Shown here in pieces: positions 1 to 5,609 of a stretch of DNA of 5,609 nucleotides. Source of the stretch: Planctomycetaceae bacterium (GTDB lineage: Bacteria > Planctomycetota > Planctomycetia > Planctomycetales > Planctomycetaceae). A model generated the notes under the pieces. The model saw only the letters and a program-made list of their open reading frames with translations, was not told the origin of the DNA and ran no database searches. A program made the position numbers and the translations under genes. The stretch spans positions 1-5,609 of the forward strand of contig CANHVD010000427.1 in assembly GCA_947463775.1 (NCBI GenBank). The letters are read 5' to 3'. Positions within the stretch are counted from its first letter, which is position 1, and each line of letters begins with the position of its first letter.

Positions 1-436
1 AAACTTGCGAGATCACAGTAAAGAGTGACTGGCAATGGAGCCGGTCCCGGTTTTGTTAGGGCCTATTTGCAACTCAGAGCACAATGACCCGAGTAGATCG
101 CAAAGAACCTTCCCCCGGGTGCTCTCAAACGTAGGTTCTGTAAATCTGCAGGTTGTTGAATTCATGAAACAGATGATGTGTTCGTGGAGGTGAACAGGGC
201 AGATTGAGTGAAATCTGTCAGTCATACCGATTGATCTGTTGAGCAGAACTTTCCCGAGAATGAATGCAATGTGCACAGGCCACAGGATCGCTACACTTCG
301 CTGCAGTGTCGTCATCTGCGGAGAACCATGCCCTTGAAGATTCACTCACACCGCCAGAACATCCGTGTGGCCTGCTGTGAGTACCGCGTGGTTGCCCCTG
401 TCGTTTTTTACAGATGTCTTTGAAATTGAATGAAAG
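1..436. other. Leader stretch without a recognisable gene
   Basis: I see no supportable gene here. Open frames exist on the minus strand (13-345 and 218-487), but their translations are rich in Cys, His, Ser and Arg without a pattern of conserved blocks. The second one also runs into the 5' end of the dihydrouridine synthase gene. No convincing promoter hexamers, tRNA or strong terminator hairpin were found. The stretch presumably contains the promoter and leader of the downstream dus gene. Confidence 0.5.
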
Positions 437-1504
437 TTGAAAGTGCTCCGGATCGGTTCCATAGAGCTGGACTTGCCCGTCGTTCAAGCAGCGTTAAGCG
501 GCTACAGCGACTGGCCGATGCGCGCGATTGCCAAAAGACTCGGAGCACCCTATTCGATTTGCGAAGTGATGACCGATTCGTTTGTTAGTTCGCTGAAGGA
601 CCGAGCAAAGACACGGCATCACCTGTATCTGGAGGAAGGTGATCATCCAGCGGGTGCCCAGTTGATGGGGTCTGAGCCGGATGAATTTCCCGGTGCTGCA
701 CTGAAACTGGTTGAAGCGGGCTTTGATGTTGTTGACATTAACTTTGGATGCCCCGCAAAACGTTCAGGCGGACGATGTCGAGGCGGATATCATCTGGGGC
801 AACCTGAAGTTGCGATTGAGATCCTGCGACGAGTCCGGGATGCTGTTCCATCGCCCATACCAGTGACCGTCAAGATGCGACGCGGCCTGGATGATACTCC
901 ACAGAGTCGCGACAACTTTTTTCGAATCATCGAGACGGCCTTTGAGACCGGGATTGCCGCCGTCACAGTGCATGGTCGCACTGTCGAACAAAAGTATATC
1001 GGTCCCAGTCGCTGGTCGTTTCTGAAGGAAGTTCGACAGCTCTTCCCCGGCCGAACATTGCTCGGCAGCGGTGATTTATTCACAGCGGCCGATTGCGTGC
1101 GCATGCTTCAGGAGACGGGCGTCGACGGTGTCACAGCGGCACGAGGTTCGATCGGCAACCCGTGGATCTTTTCTCAGGCGGCCGCTTTGCTTCACGGCGA
1201 ACCATTGCCTGACGCGCCAACAGTGCATGAACAGCGTGATGTTGTATGTGAGCACTTTCGACTGGCCGAACAGATCCTGCCGGCCGATCAGGTCTCAAAA
1301 CAACTTCGAAAGTTCTGCATTCATTACTCCAGCTGGCATCCTGACGCAGCGGCTGTCCGAGCAGCCTTCATTGCTGTGAAGAATGCGACCGACTGGCATG
1401 ACGTCATCAGCCGCTGGTATGCGATTGATCGACCAGGGCAGTATCCAGCCGACCCCGGCAACACCGGAACGGGGAATCTTTCGGCCAGTCAACTGGCGGA
1501 GTAA
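437..1504 (+). CDS. dus: tRNA-dihydrouridine synthase (Dus family)
   Basis: This is a flavin (FMN) enzyme that reduces specific uridines of tRNA to 5,6-dihydrouridine with NAD(P)H in the cytoplasm. The 355-residue product has the family landmarks in order: the N-terminal strand and SGYSDWP (21-27), DINFGCP at 100-106 with catalytic Cys105, VKMRRG at 145-150 (flavin and substrate Lys/Arg), VHGRT at 178-182, GSGD at 210-213 and the phosphate-binding GVTAARGSIGNPWIF (231-245). A helical C-terminal domain (about 262-330) follows. Its length is normal for the family. The frame is closed by TGA at 431-433, so the start must lie downstream: TTG at 437 or GTG at 443. Met28 is already inside the conserved core. 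No strong ribosome binding site is visible. Two departures from E. coli DusB are GSGD for ANGD and AARGS for IGRAA. The DusA/B/C subtype and the target uridine cannot be assigned. Confidence 0.95.
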   Translation: MKVLRIGSIELDLPVVQAALSGYSDWPMRAIAKRLGAPYSICEVMTDSFVSSLKDRAKTRHHLYLEEGDHPAGAQLMGSEPDEFPGAALKLVEAGFDVVDINFGCPAKRSGGRCRGGYHLGQPEVAIEILRRVRDAVPSPIPVTVKMRRGLDDTPQSRDNFFRIIETAFETGIAAVTVHGRTVEQKYIGPSRWSFLKEVRQLFPGRTLLGSGDLFTAADCVRMLQETGVDGVTAARGSIGNPWIFSQAAALLHGEPLPDAPTVHEQRDVVCEHFRLAEQILPADQVSKQLRKFCIHYSSWHPDAAAVRAAFIAVKNATDWHDVISRWYAIDRPGQYPADPGNTGTGNLSASQLAE

Positions 1505-1528
1505 ACCGCAATGCAGGCAGCGGCAAGT

Positions 1529-1831
1529 TGCTTCATCGGCAAGGAGCAGGCTTTCGCCGATTCGCAGTTCCCCGGCGGCCACGAACTGCTGTCGGTCTTC
1601 ACTCCAGAACGGATGGCTCAAAGTTGTGCCGACAGGCTCGTTGGCGTCTTCAATCTGCAGGTCCAGAATCTCGGCGTTCTCGTGGATGAACTTGGCGGTG
1701 ACGAGGTAACCTTCGCCAGACATTGGTGTCGGGTAGGGTTGAATTTCGCGGACGGTGAAGCCAGCTGAGATGCCGTATTCCGTGAGATCGACAAAGATCG
1801 TGCTGCCGATGTTGAGTGGTTCGGTCGTGAT
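1529..1831 (-). pseudogene. Hint (intein-like / pretoxin) domain remnant
   Basis: Read on the minus strand, this stretch gives an uninterrupted segment with the hallmarks of the middle of a Hint domain. It begins ITTEPLNIGSTIFVDLTEYG, then YLVTAKFIHENAEILDL, then TLSHPFWSEDRQQFVAAGEL (about 1559-1621), and ends GESLLLADEA. The HPFW block followed by WV/FVxAxxL and GexLLtaDG is typical of Hint modules that sit near the C-terminus of polymorphic-toxin or Rhs-like proteins and process them. Missing are the N-terminal CFxxGTxV block with the catalytic cysteine, the C-terminal His-Asn block, and any toxin or Rhs core. A TGA at 1832-1834 lies directly before the readable part in the same frame, next to an inverted-repeat element (1841 onward). 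After ADEA the sequence no longer resembles the family and runs into the dus 3' end. I judge this a dead fragment. Hint identity is probable, the original parent protein unknown. Confidence 0.7.
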
Positions 1832-1840
1832 TCAGAACAG

Positions 1841-1874
1841 ACCAAAGTAGCCGTCTCGCTCCGTCGAGACGAGC
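1841..1874 (+). repeat. Left arm of a 34-nt inverted repeat with internal hairpin
   Basis: The arm matches the reverse complement of 1972-2005 at 32 of 34 positions. Within it, CGTCTCG (1852-1858) and CGAGACG (1865-1871) form a perfect 7-bp stem around a 6-nt loop, CTCCGT. The match ends sharply at both edges. This is the layout of REP-like palindromic elements. It lies 7 bp from the TGA that ends the readable Hint remnant. Confidence 0.85.
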
Positions 1875-1971
1875 ATTTGATCTTTCGTCTGCAAGACTCG
1901 ATGTAGACCGTTTTGTGTGAACCCGTCGTGAGAGTCCACGGGCCAGATGGATGAAAGCGGGGTACTGCAAG

Positions 1972-2005
1972 GCTCGTCTCGGCGGAGCGAGACGGCTGCT
2001 TTGGT
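1972..2005 (-). repeat. Right arm of the 34-nt inverted repeat with internal hairpin
   Basis: This is the reverse-complement partner of 1841-1874. It has the same 7-bp stem, CGTCTCG (1975-1981) and CGAGACG (1988-1994), around the loop GCGGAG. The two mismatches to the left arm lie outside the stem bases, one in the loop and one in the flank, so the hairpin is preserved in both copies. The 97 bp between the arms (1875-1971) encode nothing recognisable. The whole unit (1841-2005, 165 bp) resembles a REPIN or small non-autonomous element. Confidence 0.85.
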
Positions 2006-2113
2006 TGATCTCGGAGCGACACAGCGACGTTCAATGAATACTCGTTCTGAGGCCGCTTGAACATAAATCGAATGTCCTGCCCTGCAGGCTCGGTTGGCAG
2101 GATCTGCAGCGAG

Positions 2114-2136
2114 TGGCCCGGTCAGGAGACCGGCCA
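2114..2136. repeat. GC-rich hairpin, possible second extragenic repeat
   Basis: TGGCCCGGTC (2114-2123) pairs with GACCGGCCA (2128-2136) around the loop AGGA, with one bulged C. The core GGTCAGGAGACC is itself an arm-loop-arm palindrome. No gene ends directly before it, and there is no T-run on either side, so it is a poor candidate for an intrinsic terminator. A palindromic extragenic repeat is more likely, but only one copy is in this window. Confidence 0.5.
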
Positions 2137-2156
2137 CAACAGTGCTGGACGCTCCG

Positions 2157-2178
2157 GTGAGATCGACGTGAGATCGAC
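2157..2178 (+). repeat. 11-bp tandem duplication
   Basis: GTGAGATCGAC occurs twice head to tail (2157-2167 and 2168-2178). The same 11-mer appears a third time at 1782-1792, inside the Hint remnant, where its reverse complement encodes part of FVDLT. The minus-strand reading of 2168-2178 also gives VDLT. The third copy could be chance or a trace of duplicated Hint sequence. Confidence 0.6.
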
Positions 2179-2620
2179 CGACGCGAGTTAGCCCCCAACC
2201 GTTCGCTGCTCCTGTTACATCTCCCGGCATCGGCCCCAAATCTTCCGTTGCACGCGTCGGTGGTCACGACGTGGTCAAGACCGGAGTGAGGAATCAGCCC
2301 GGAGGAAACCCCTGTGCGTCTTTGTGATTGGGTCTGTTGATAAGACGAGCATCGGAATTGGCACAGCTCCGATTGCTGTTACGCGGCGCAATACAACCTC
2401 CTCATGGTGAGCGATTTGTCCGGAATATGTCGACACAGCCTGAAGCATAAAGGCGGCCATACTGTGAGTTTGTCAGCTCGAAGCTCACAAAGACTGGACC
2501 TCAATCATTGAAAGATGTATTCCGCATTTTCTTCAACTACGATCTGGATCAATACGAATGCTGACGTGAGTGCAGTTCCAATCCGTGCCGCGTTTTTTCG
2601 GCTGGAAAGAATCGGAACCA
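2179..2620. other. Intergenic stretch, no supportable gene
   Basis: No recognisable gene, RNA or strong terminator is seen. A 61-codon minus-strand frame (2275-2460, ATG start) gives a product with no family pattern and no clear ribosome binding site. The part next to 2621 should carry the promoter of the beta-helix gene, but I cannot point to convincing -35 and -10 boxes. A weak inverted repeat (GTGAG near 2464 with CTCAC near 2484) is present. Confidence 0.5.
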
Positions 2621-4384
2621 ATGAGAATCCTTCTTTGCCTGACAACCCTTGTTTCGGTCGCCACCGCAATGGCCACCAGCGTTTCGGCACTGCAGCCACC
2701 TGCGTCACGGTTACCAGTGCCTGAACTACCAGTGCCTCAACTGCCGGTGCCCGGAATTGATGAGTCTGACACTAAAGAATCAAGTGCTCACTTGCCCGCC
2801 CGGCATTTGGCGGTGGCCGCCTCTGACAAAGTACCGCCTGACTTTCATGCGTCACCTCAGCTTGAGGTCTACGGTAACTTTCACACCATTGGCCTGATCG
2901 CATCGATTCCCAAAGAACTCACAGCGACAGACATCAGCACGATGCGGAGTTACCTGAATGTTGACGGACAATGGCGTCCTCAACACGACCTCGTGCAGGT
3001 TGGCGATTTCCCATGGTTCGCAACAAGCATCTTCTGGTTGCAGCCAAACAGCACCTACCAGTTCAAAGTCGAAGTTGTCGGTCTTGATGACAAAGTGATG
3101 GCTGTCTGGTATGGCGAGGGAAACACACGGCAGGATCCGGTTCTCCATCAATCCTCAGACAGCCTTTATGTTGCCAAAAACGGGGATGACAGGCACCCCG
3201 GAACAAAAGAGCGACCCTTCAAAACAATCGCGCGAGGGTTCTCAGCCGTCACTGCAGGACAAACACTGTTGATTCGTGAAGGCCAGTATCATGCGGGCCG
3301 ATTAGAGCTGGCTCATGATGGCCAACAACACGCTCCTGTCGTCATTCGATCTTTCCCCGGTGAGAAGGTGATCATCGATGGGACAGACCCGGAAATGTCT
3401 GACTGGGAAACGTGGCGATCAGACGGAGCAGGTGTTTTCAGTACCCCATGTCAGGGAAACTATCGTGCCGTCACGGTCATCCGCCAAAGTGACGATAGAG
3501 CCACCCGTCTGTTTCCAGTTCTCGAGCTGAAGCATCTTCAAAACCGAGCGATCCCAGCGGTCGGTACCTTCCGCGAACTGGGCATTGAGGGTGCCGTCTT
3601 TTGCGATGGACAACGAATCCCTATCTCATTTCAGGAACCATTGGATGGCCACGTTATTCATGTGAGCGGTTTTGATCGCGGTATCGTCCTCGATACCCGC
3701 AACCACGTGCAGATCGATGGACTGGAACTGAATCATTACGGTCGAGACGAATCCTCCTGCGCGATTTATGTGCTGAATTCTTCGGATATCCTGATTCAGA
3801 ACTGCACGTTCCGTTACGATGATTCTCAAATCTACGCCAAGCTGAATTCGGATCGACTGACGGTCCAGAATTGCCTGTTCACGGATGAAATCTTTGATTG
3901 GTCCTTCGATTAGATGAAAGGCGACAGCGGCCTCAGTGGTCGCTTCGAAGGTGGCGTGATCAATGTCGATTCGAAATTCAACGGAAGAGGTCTCGTGTTT
4001 CGACGCAATCGAATCCGCAACTTCTTTGACGGCGTCCATTTGACACCGTGGACAGTCGATAACGCCCGCACAAACGAAATCGATTTTTATGAGAACATCA
4101 TCGACGGCTGCATCGATGATTTCGTGGAAGCGGACGGGGATTCTCGAAATGTTCGAATCTTCGACAATTACATGAACCGCTCGCTGTCGGGTATCTCCGT
4201 CGCTCAAGCACTCGATGGTCCGACATTCATCATGTACAACGTCATCGGAAACTGCGGAATGGTGCCCGCATCTCAGCGACCGGGAAGTGAGAGCGCGGGG
4301 TATCCGTTCAAAACCAATGGAGGCAACGGCGAGGAAACAGGTTCAGGACCTTTTTAATTCTATCACAACACGGCCTATGGGAAA
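2621..4384 (+). pseudogene. Secreted parallel beta-helix protein, broken by two in-frame stops
   Basis: The start is ATG 2621 rather than upstream GTG 2570, because it begins directly with a signal peptide (MRILLCLTTL then small residues to VSA, residues 1-23). A proline-rich LPVP linker follows (31-44), then a beta-sandwich-like segment (about 65-165). Next is the DUF1565-type entry into a right-handed beta-helix: LYVAKNGDD, HPGTKERPFKTI and LLIREGQYH (182-224). Helix turns with N-rich rungs such as ILIQNCTF and LTVQNCLF lie before a TAG at 3911-3913 (codon 431). The same frame continues with family-like sequence (FDGVHLTPW, DDFVEADGDSRNVRIFDNYM, GISVAQALDGPTF) to a TAA at 4355-4357 (codon 579), then FYHNTAYG. 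After about 4384 the similarity fades near a run of nine G. The protein would be exported; a polysaccharide-binding or lyase-like role is only a guess from the fold. I read it as a pseudogene. An expressed 430-residue truncated form cannot be excluded. Confidence 0.8.
2711..2755 (+). repeat. Three tandem 15-bp units encoding LPVP(E/Q/G)
   Basis: Three successive 15-bp units (2711-2725, 2726-2740, 2741-2755) encode LPVPE, LPVPQ and LPVPG. The first two are nearly identical in DNA and the third has diverged at several positions. They form a proline-rich linker between the signal peptide and the first folded domain. Such units can change in number by slippage or unequal recombination. Confidence 0.85.
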
Positions 4385-4460
4385 GTCTGCGTTTCAAGTG
4401 GATCTTCGGGGGGGGGACTCGAACGCTTCCGACCGACTCCATCACAGCCTGCGGTTTCGA

Positions 4461-5432
4461 TCAGCTCATGGGGATTAGTCGCCTCAGCAGTGAAGCCGGA
4501 GCGACCAACATAATGACTAATGCAGCCAACTTCGCGTCAGCCGTCATTGCGAAGACCATGATGGCGTCAAGAAATATTATGCACAGCAGCATCAGACCCA
4601 CAGTCTTCTGAATTCTGCGAGGAGACCCGGAGGGAATTGCGGCAGCTGCCCTCATCAGGAGATTCAGCGAGAGAATCAGCAACGCCATTCGACTTCCGCT
4701 GACAGCATTGGCAGAAGCTCCGTGGGTGCTGATGGCCCACGCATCCAGACTGATGCCGCCGATCAAAATGATCATACCGCAAACAAGCAATGCCGGACTG
4801 CTCTGCCCAGCTTCATTGCGAGCAAACACTGTCACACCAATGATGTAAATGCCCAATGCTGCTGCAACAGTGACTGGTAATGCATGCCACAAAGTGGACC
4901 AATCCGAAACTGCACTCGCGCCAAGCATCAAATTCAAAAACCGACACGCGCCCATCCCAAGCGGGGCTGCAATTGTGGATTTCAAAATTCCGTTATACAG
5001 CAGAACACACGGCACAATCATCACTGCGATAACGAGACTCGGAGTTCCCGCCATGGCAGCAGCGAGTACTCCTGCCAGCATCAGCACGCTTCCAAGAATC
5101 GCCGCGGATCGGAGTGAAATGCGTCCAGAGGGAATCGGTCGCTCGGGACGTTCCTGAGCATCCAGCTTTGCATCGAAGACATCATTGAGCACCATGCCAC
5201 CAAGATAAAGCCCGGACGTGGACAGCAGCAGTAACCAAAGTTCCTTCTGAGCCGTTAGTTCAGCCACCTTGATTTGCGGCACTCGATGTGTGATCAGGAA
5301 CCCGCAGAGGATGTTGGATAAGGCCGTGAAGACCGTCGGCAGCCTCACCAACTGAAGCCATGCCATCATCGTGCTGCGATTGCCGGAGACTTCGTCAAGC
5401 TGAGGCGATAGAGGAGCTGTAGGATTATTCAT
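4461..5432 (-). CDS. UbiA-family membrane prenyltransferase
   Basis: The 323-residue integral membrane protein has about nine hydrophobic helices (first near 29-47, last near 299-317). UbiA enzymes move a polyprenyl chain from its diphosphate onto an aromatic or lipid acceptor in the inner membrane. The first Asp motif is intact as NDVFDAKLD (N83, D84, D87, D91), followed by ERPERPIPSGRIS (94-106), typical of the superfamily. LLYNGILK (144-151) and GACRFLNLMLG (161-171) are also family-like. The usual second DxxxD motif is not visible; the matching loop reads VFARNEAG (202-209). This suggests a divergent subfamily, possibly close to the EboC-like group, though that link is from memory and weak. 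The start ATG 5430-5432 precedes a short polar N-terminus. Ribosome binding site is weak. It lies 54 bp after the end of another membrane-protein gene on the same strand, and converges on the broken beta-helix gene. Confidence 0.92.
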   Translation of the reverse strand: MNNPTAPLSPQLDEVSGNRSTMMAWLQLVRLPTVFTALSNILCGFLITHRVPQIKVAELTAQKELWLLLLSTSGLYLGGMVLNDVFDAKLDAQERPERPIPSGRISLRSAAILGSVLMLAGVLAAAMAGTPSLVIAVMIVPCVLLYNGILKSTIAAPLGMGACRFLNLMLGASAVSDWSTLWHALPVTVAAALGIYIIGVTVFARNEAGQSSPALLVCGMIILIGGISLDAWAISTHGASANAVSGSRMALLILSLNLLMRAAAAIPSGSPRRIQKTVGLMLLCIIFLDAIMVFAMTADAKLAALVIMLVAPASLLRRLIPMS

Positions 5433-5486
5433 TTACAGTGTTGACCTGAGGAATGGTGGTTATCGTGAGTCGCTAACCGATGCTCT

Positions 5487-5609
5487 TTATGCGACTGGGT
5501 GTTTTCCTTGCCATCGTTGTCTGATCCACACCGTGAACATCGCAAACAGAATGAACAATAAACCGCCACCGGCCAGCAGATCTGAAGCCGACTGACTGAG
5601 ATTGATTCC
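5487..5609 (-). CDS. C-terminal end of an unidentified membrane protein (partial)
   Basis: The reading frame enters from the right edge of the window and ends at TAA (5487-5489 on the plus strand as TTA), giving 40 residues. They contain one hydrophobic helix (about LLAGGGLLFILFAMFTVWI) followed by a basic tail, RQRWQGKHPVA. Helix plus positive tail fits a C-terminal membrane segment with the tail in the cytoplasm. The gene ends 54 bp before the start of the UbiA-family gene in the same direction, which suggests co-transcription. The family cannot be named from this fragment. Confidence 0.65.
   Translation of the reverse strand, partial: GINLSQSASDLLAGGGLLFILFAMFTVWIRQRWQGKHPVA

Noticed and set aside
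13..345. 110-codon minus-strand open frame
   Set aside because: Uses a GTG start, has no recognisable motif and unusual composition (many Cys, His, Ser); no ribosome binding site. Not enough to call a gene.
218..487. 89-codon minus-strand open frame
   Set aside because: Overlaps the 5' end of the dus gene antisense and shows no conserved pattern; treated as chance.
1511..1768. Plus-strand 85-codon frame behind dus
   Set aside because: It is the antisense shadow of the Hint-like fragment, whose minus-strand reading carries the real family blocks.
1841..2005. CRISPR-like array
   Set aside because: Only two copies, in inverted orientation, each internally palindromic and separated by 97 bp; fits a REPIN-like unit, not direct repeats with spacers.
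2114..2136. Intrinsic terminator
   Set aside because: No T-run on either strand next to the stem and no gene ending just before it.
2275..2460. 61-codon minus-strand frame with ATG start
   Set aside because: No family pattern, no convincing ribosome binding site, located in a zone of decayed DNA; could be a small gene but unsupported.
2570..2620. N-terminal extension of the beta-helix protein from GTG 2570
   Set aside because: The 17 extra residues precede a perfectly good signal peptide beginning at ATG 2621, so the extension is unlikely.
3914..4357. Independent 147-residue protein
   Set aside because: Its sequence is the middle of a beta-helix in the same frame as the upstream part, with no own export signal; better explained as part of the broken gene.
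2621..4384. Stop-codon reassignment or programmed readthrough
   Set aside because: Both TAG and TAA would have to be read through while the intact neighbours end normally at TAA (dus) and TGA (UbiA family); no recoding structure was evident.
4215..4478. 87-codon plus-strand frame across the beta-helix 3' end
   Set aside because: For most of its length it is an out-of-frame reading of the beta-helix sequence; no independent motif.

Overview
The window looks like a piece of a planctomycete (Planctomycetota) chromosome of moderate GC content. I infer this from the style of the dihydrouridine synthase (a GRCRGG loop after the catalytic NFGCP), a secreted DUF1565-type beta-helix protein, a Hint-domain remnant, weak Shine-Dalgarno signals and long intergenic stretches. 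The phylum is an inference; there is no rRNA or other phylogenetic marker here.

Layout: 1-436 holds no gene I can recognise. 437-1504 (+) encodes a complete tRNA-dihydrouridine synthase with a probable TTG start. 1505-2620 is a decayed intergenic zone. On the minus strand, immediately behind the dus gene, it carries a recognisable fragment of a Hint (intein-like/pretoxin) domain. Next comes a pair of 34-nt inverted repeats, each with its own hairpin (a REPIN/MITE-like arrangement), then a separate GC-rich hairpin and a short tandem duplication. From 2621 to about 4384 (+) there is a secreted parallel beta-helix protein gene broken by two in-frame stops of different types (TAG at 3911, TAA at 4355), with family-like sequence continuing in the same frame past both; its 3' end is missing. 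4461-5432 (-) encodes an intact UbiA-family membrane prenyltransferase. It is preceded, 54 bp upstream in its own direction, by the C-terminal 40 residues of another membrane protein (5487-5609, -), probably in the same operon.

The functional content is housekeeping (tRNA modification, and a membrane prenyltransferase whose lipid or quinone substrate is not determined). Between these genes lies a graveyard of accessory material: a Hint remnant, mobile-like palindromic repeats and a broken surface or secreted beta-helix gene. I do not see a convincing new multi-gene system. The most unusual items are the paired hairpin repeat next to the Hint remnant, and the doubly interrupted beta-helix gene.
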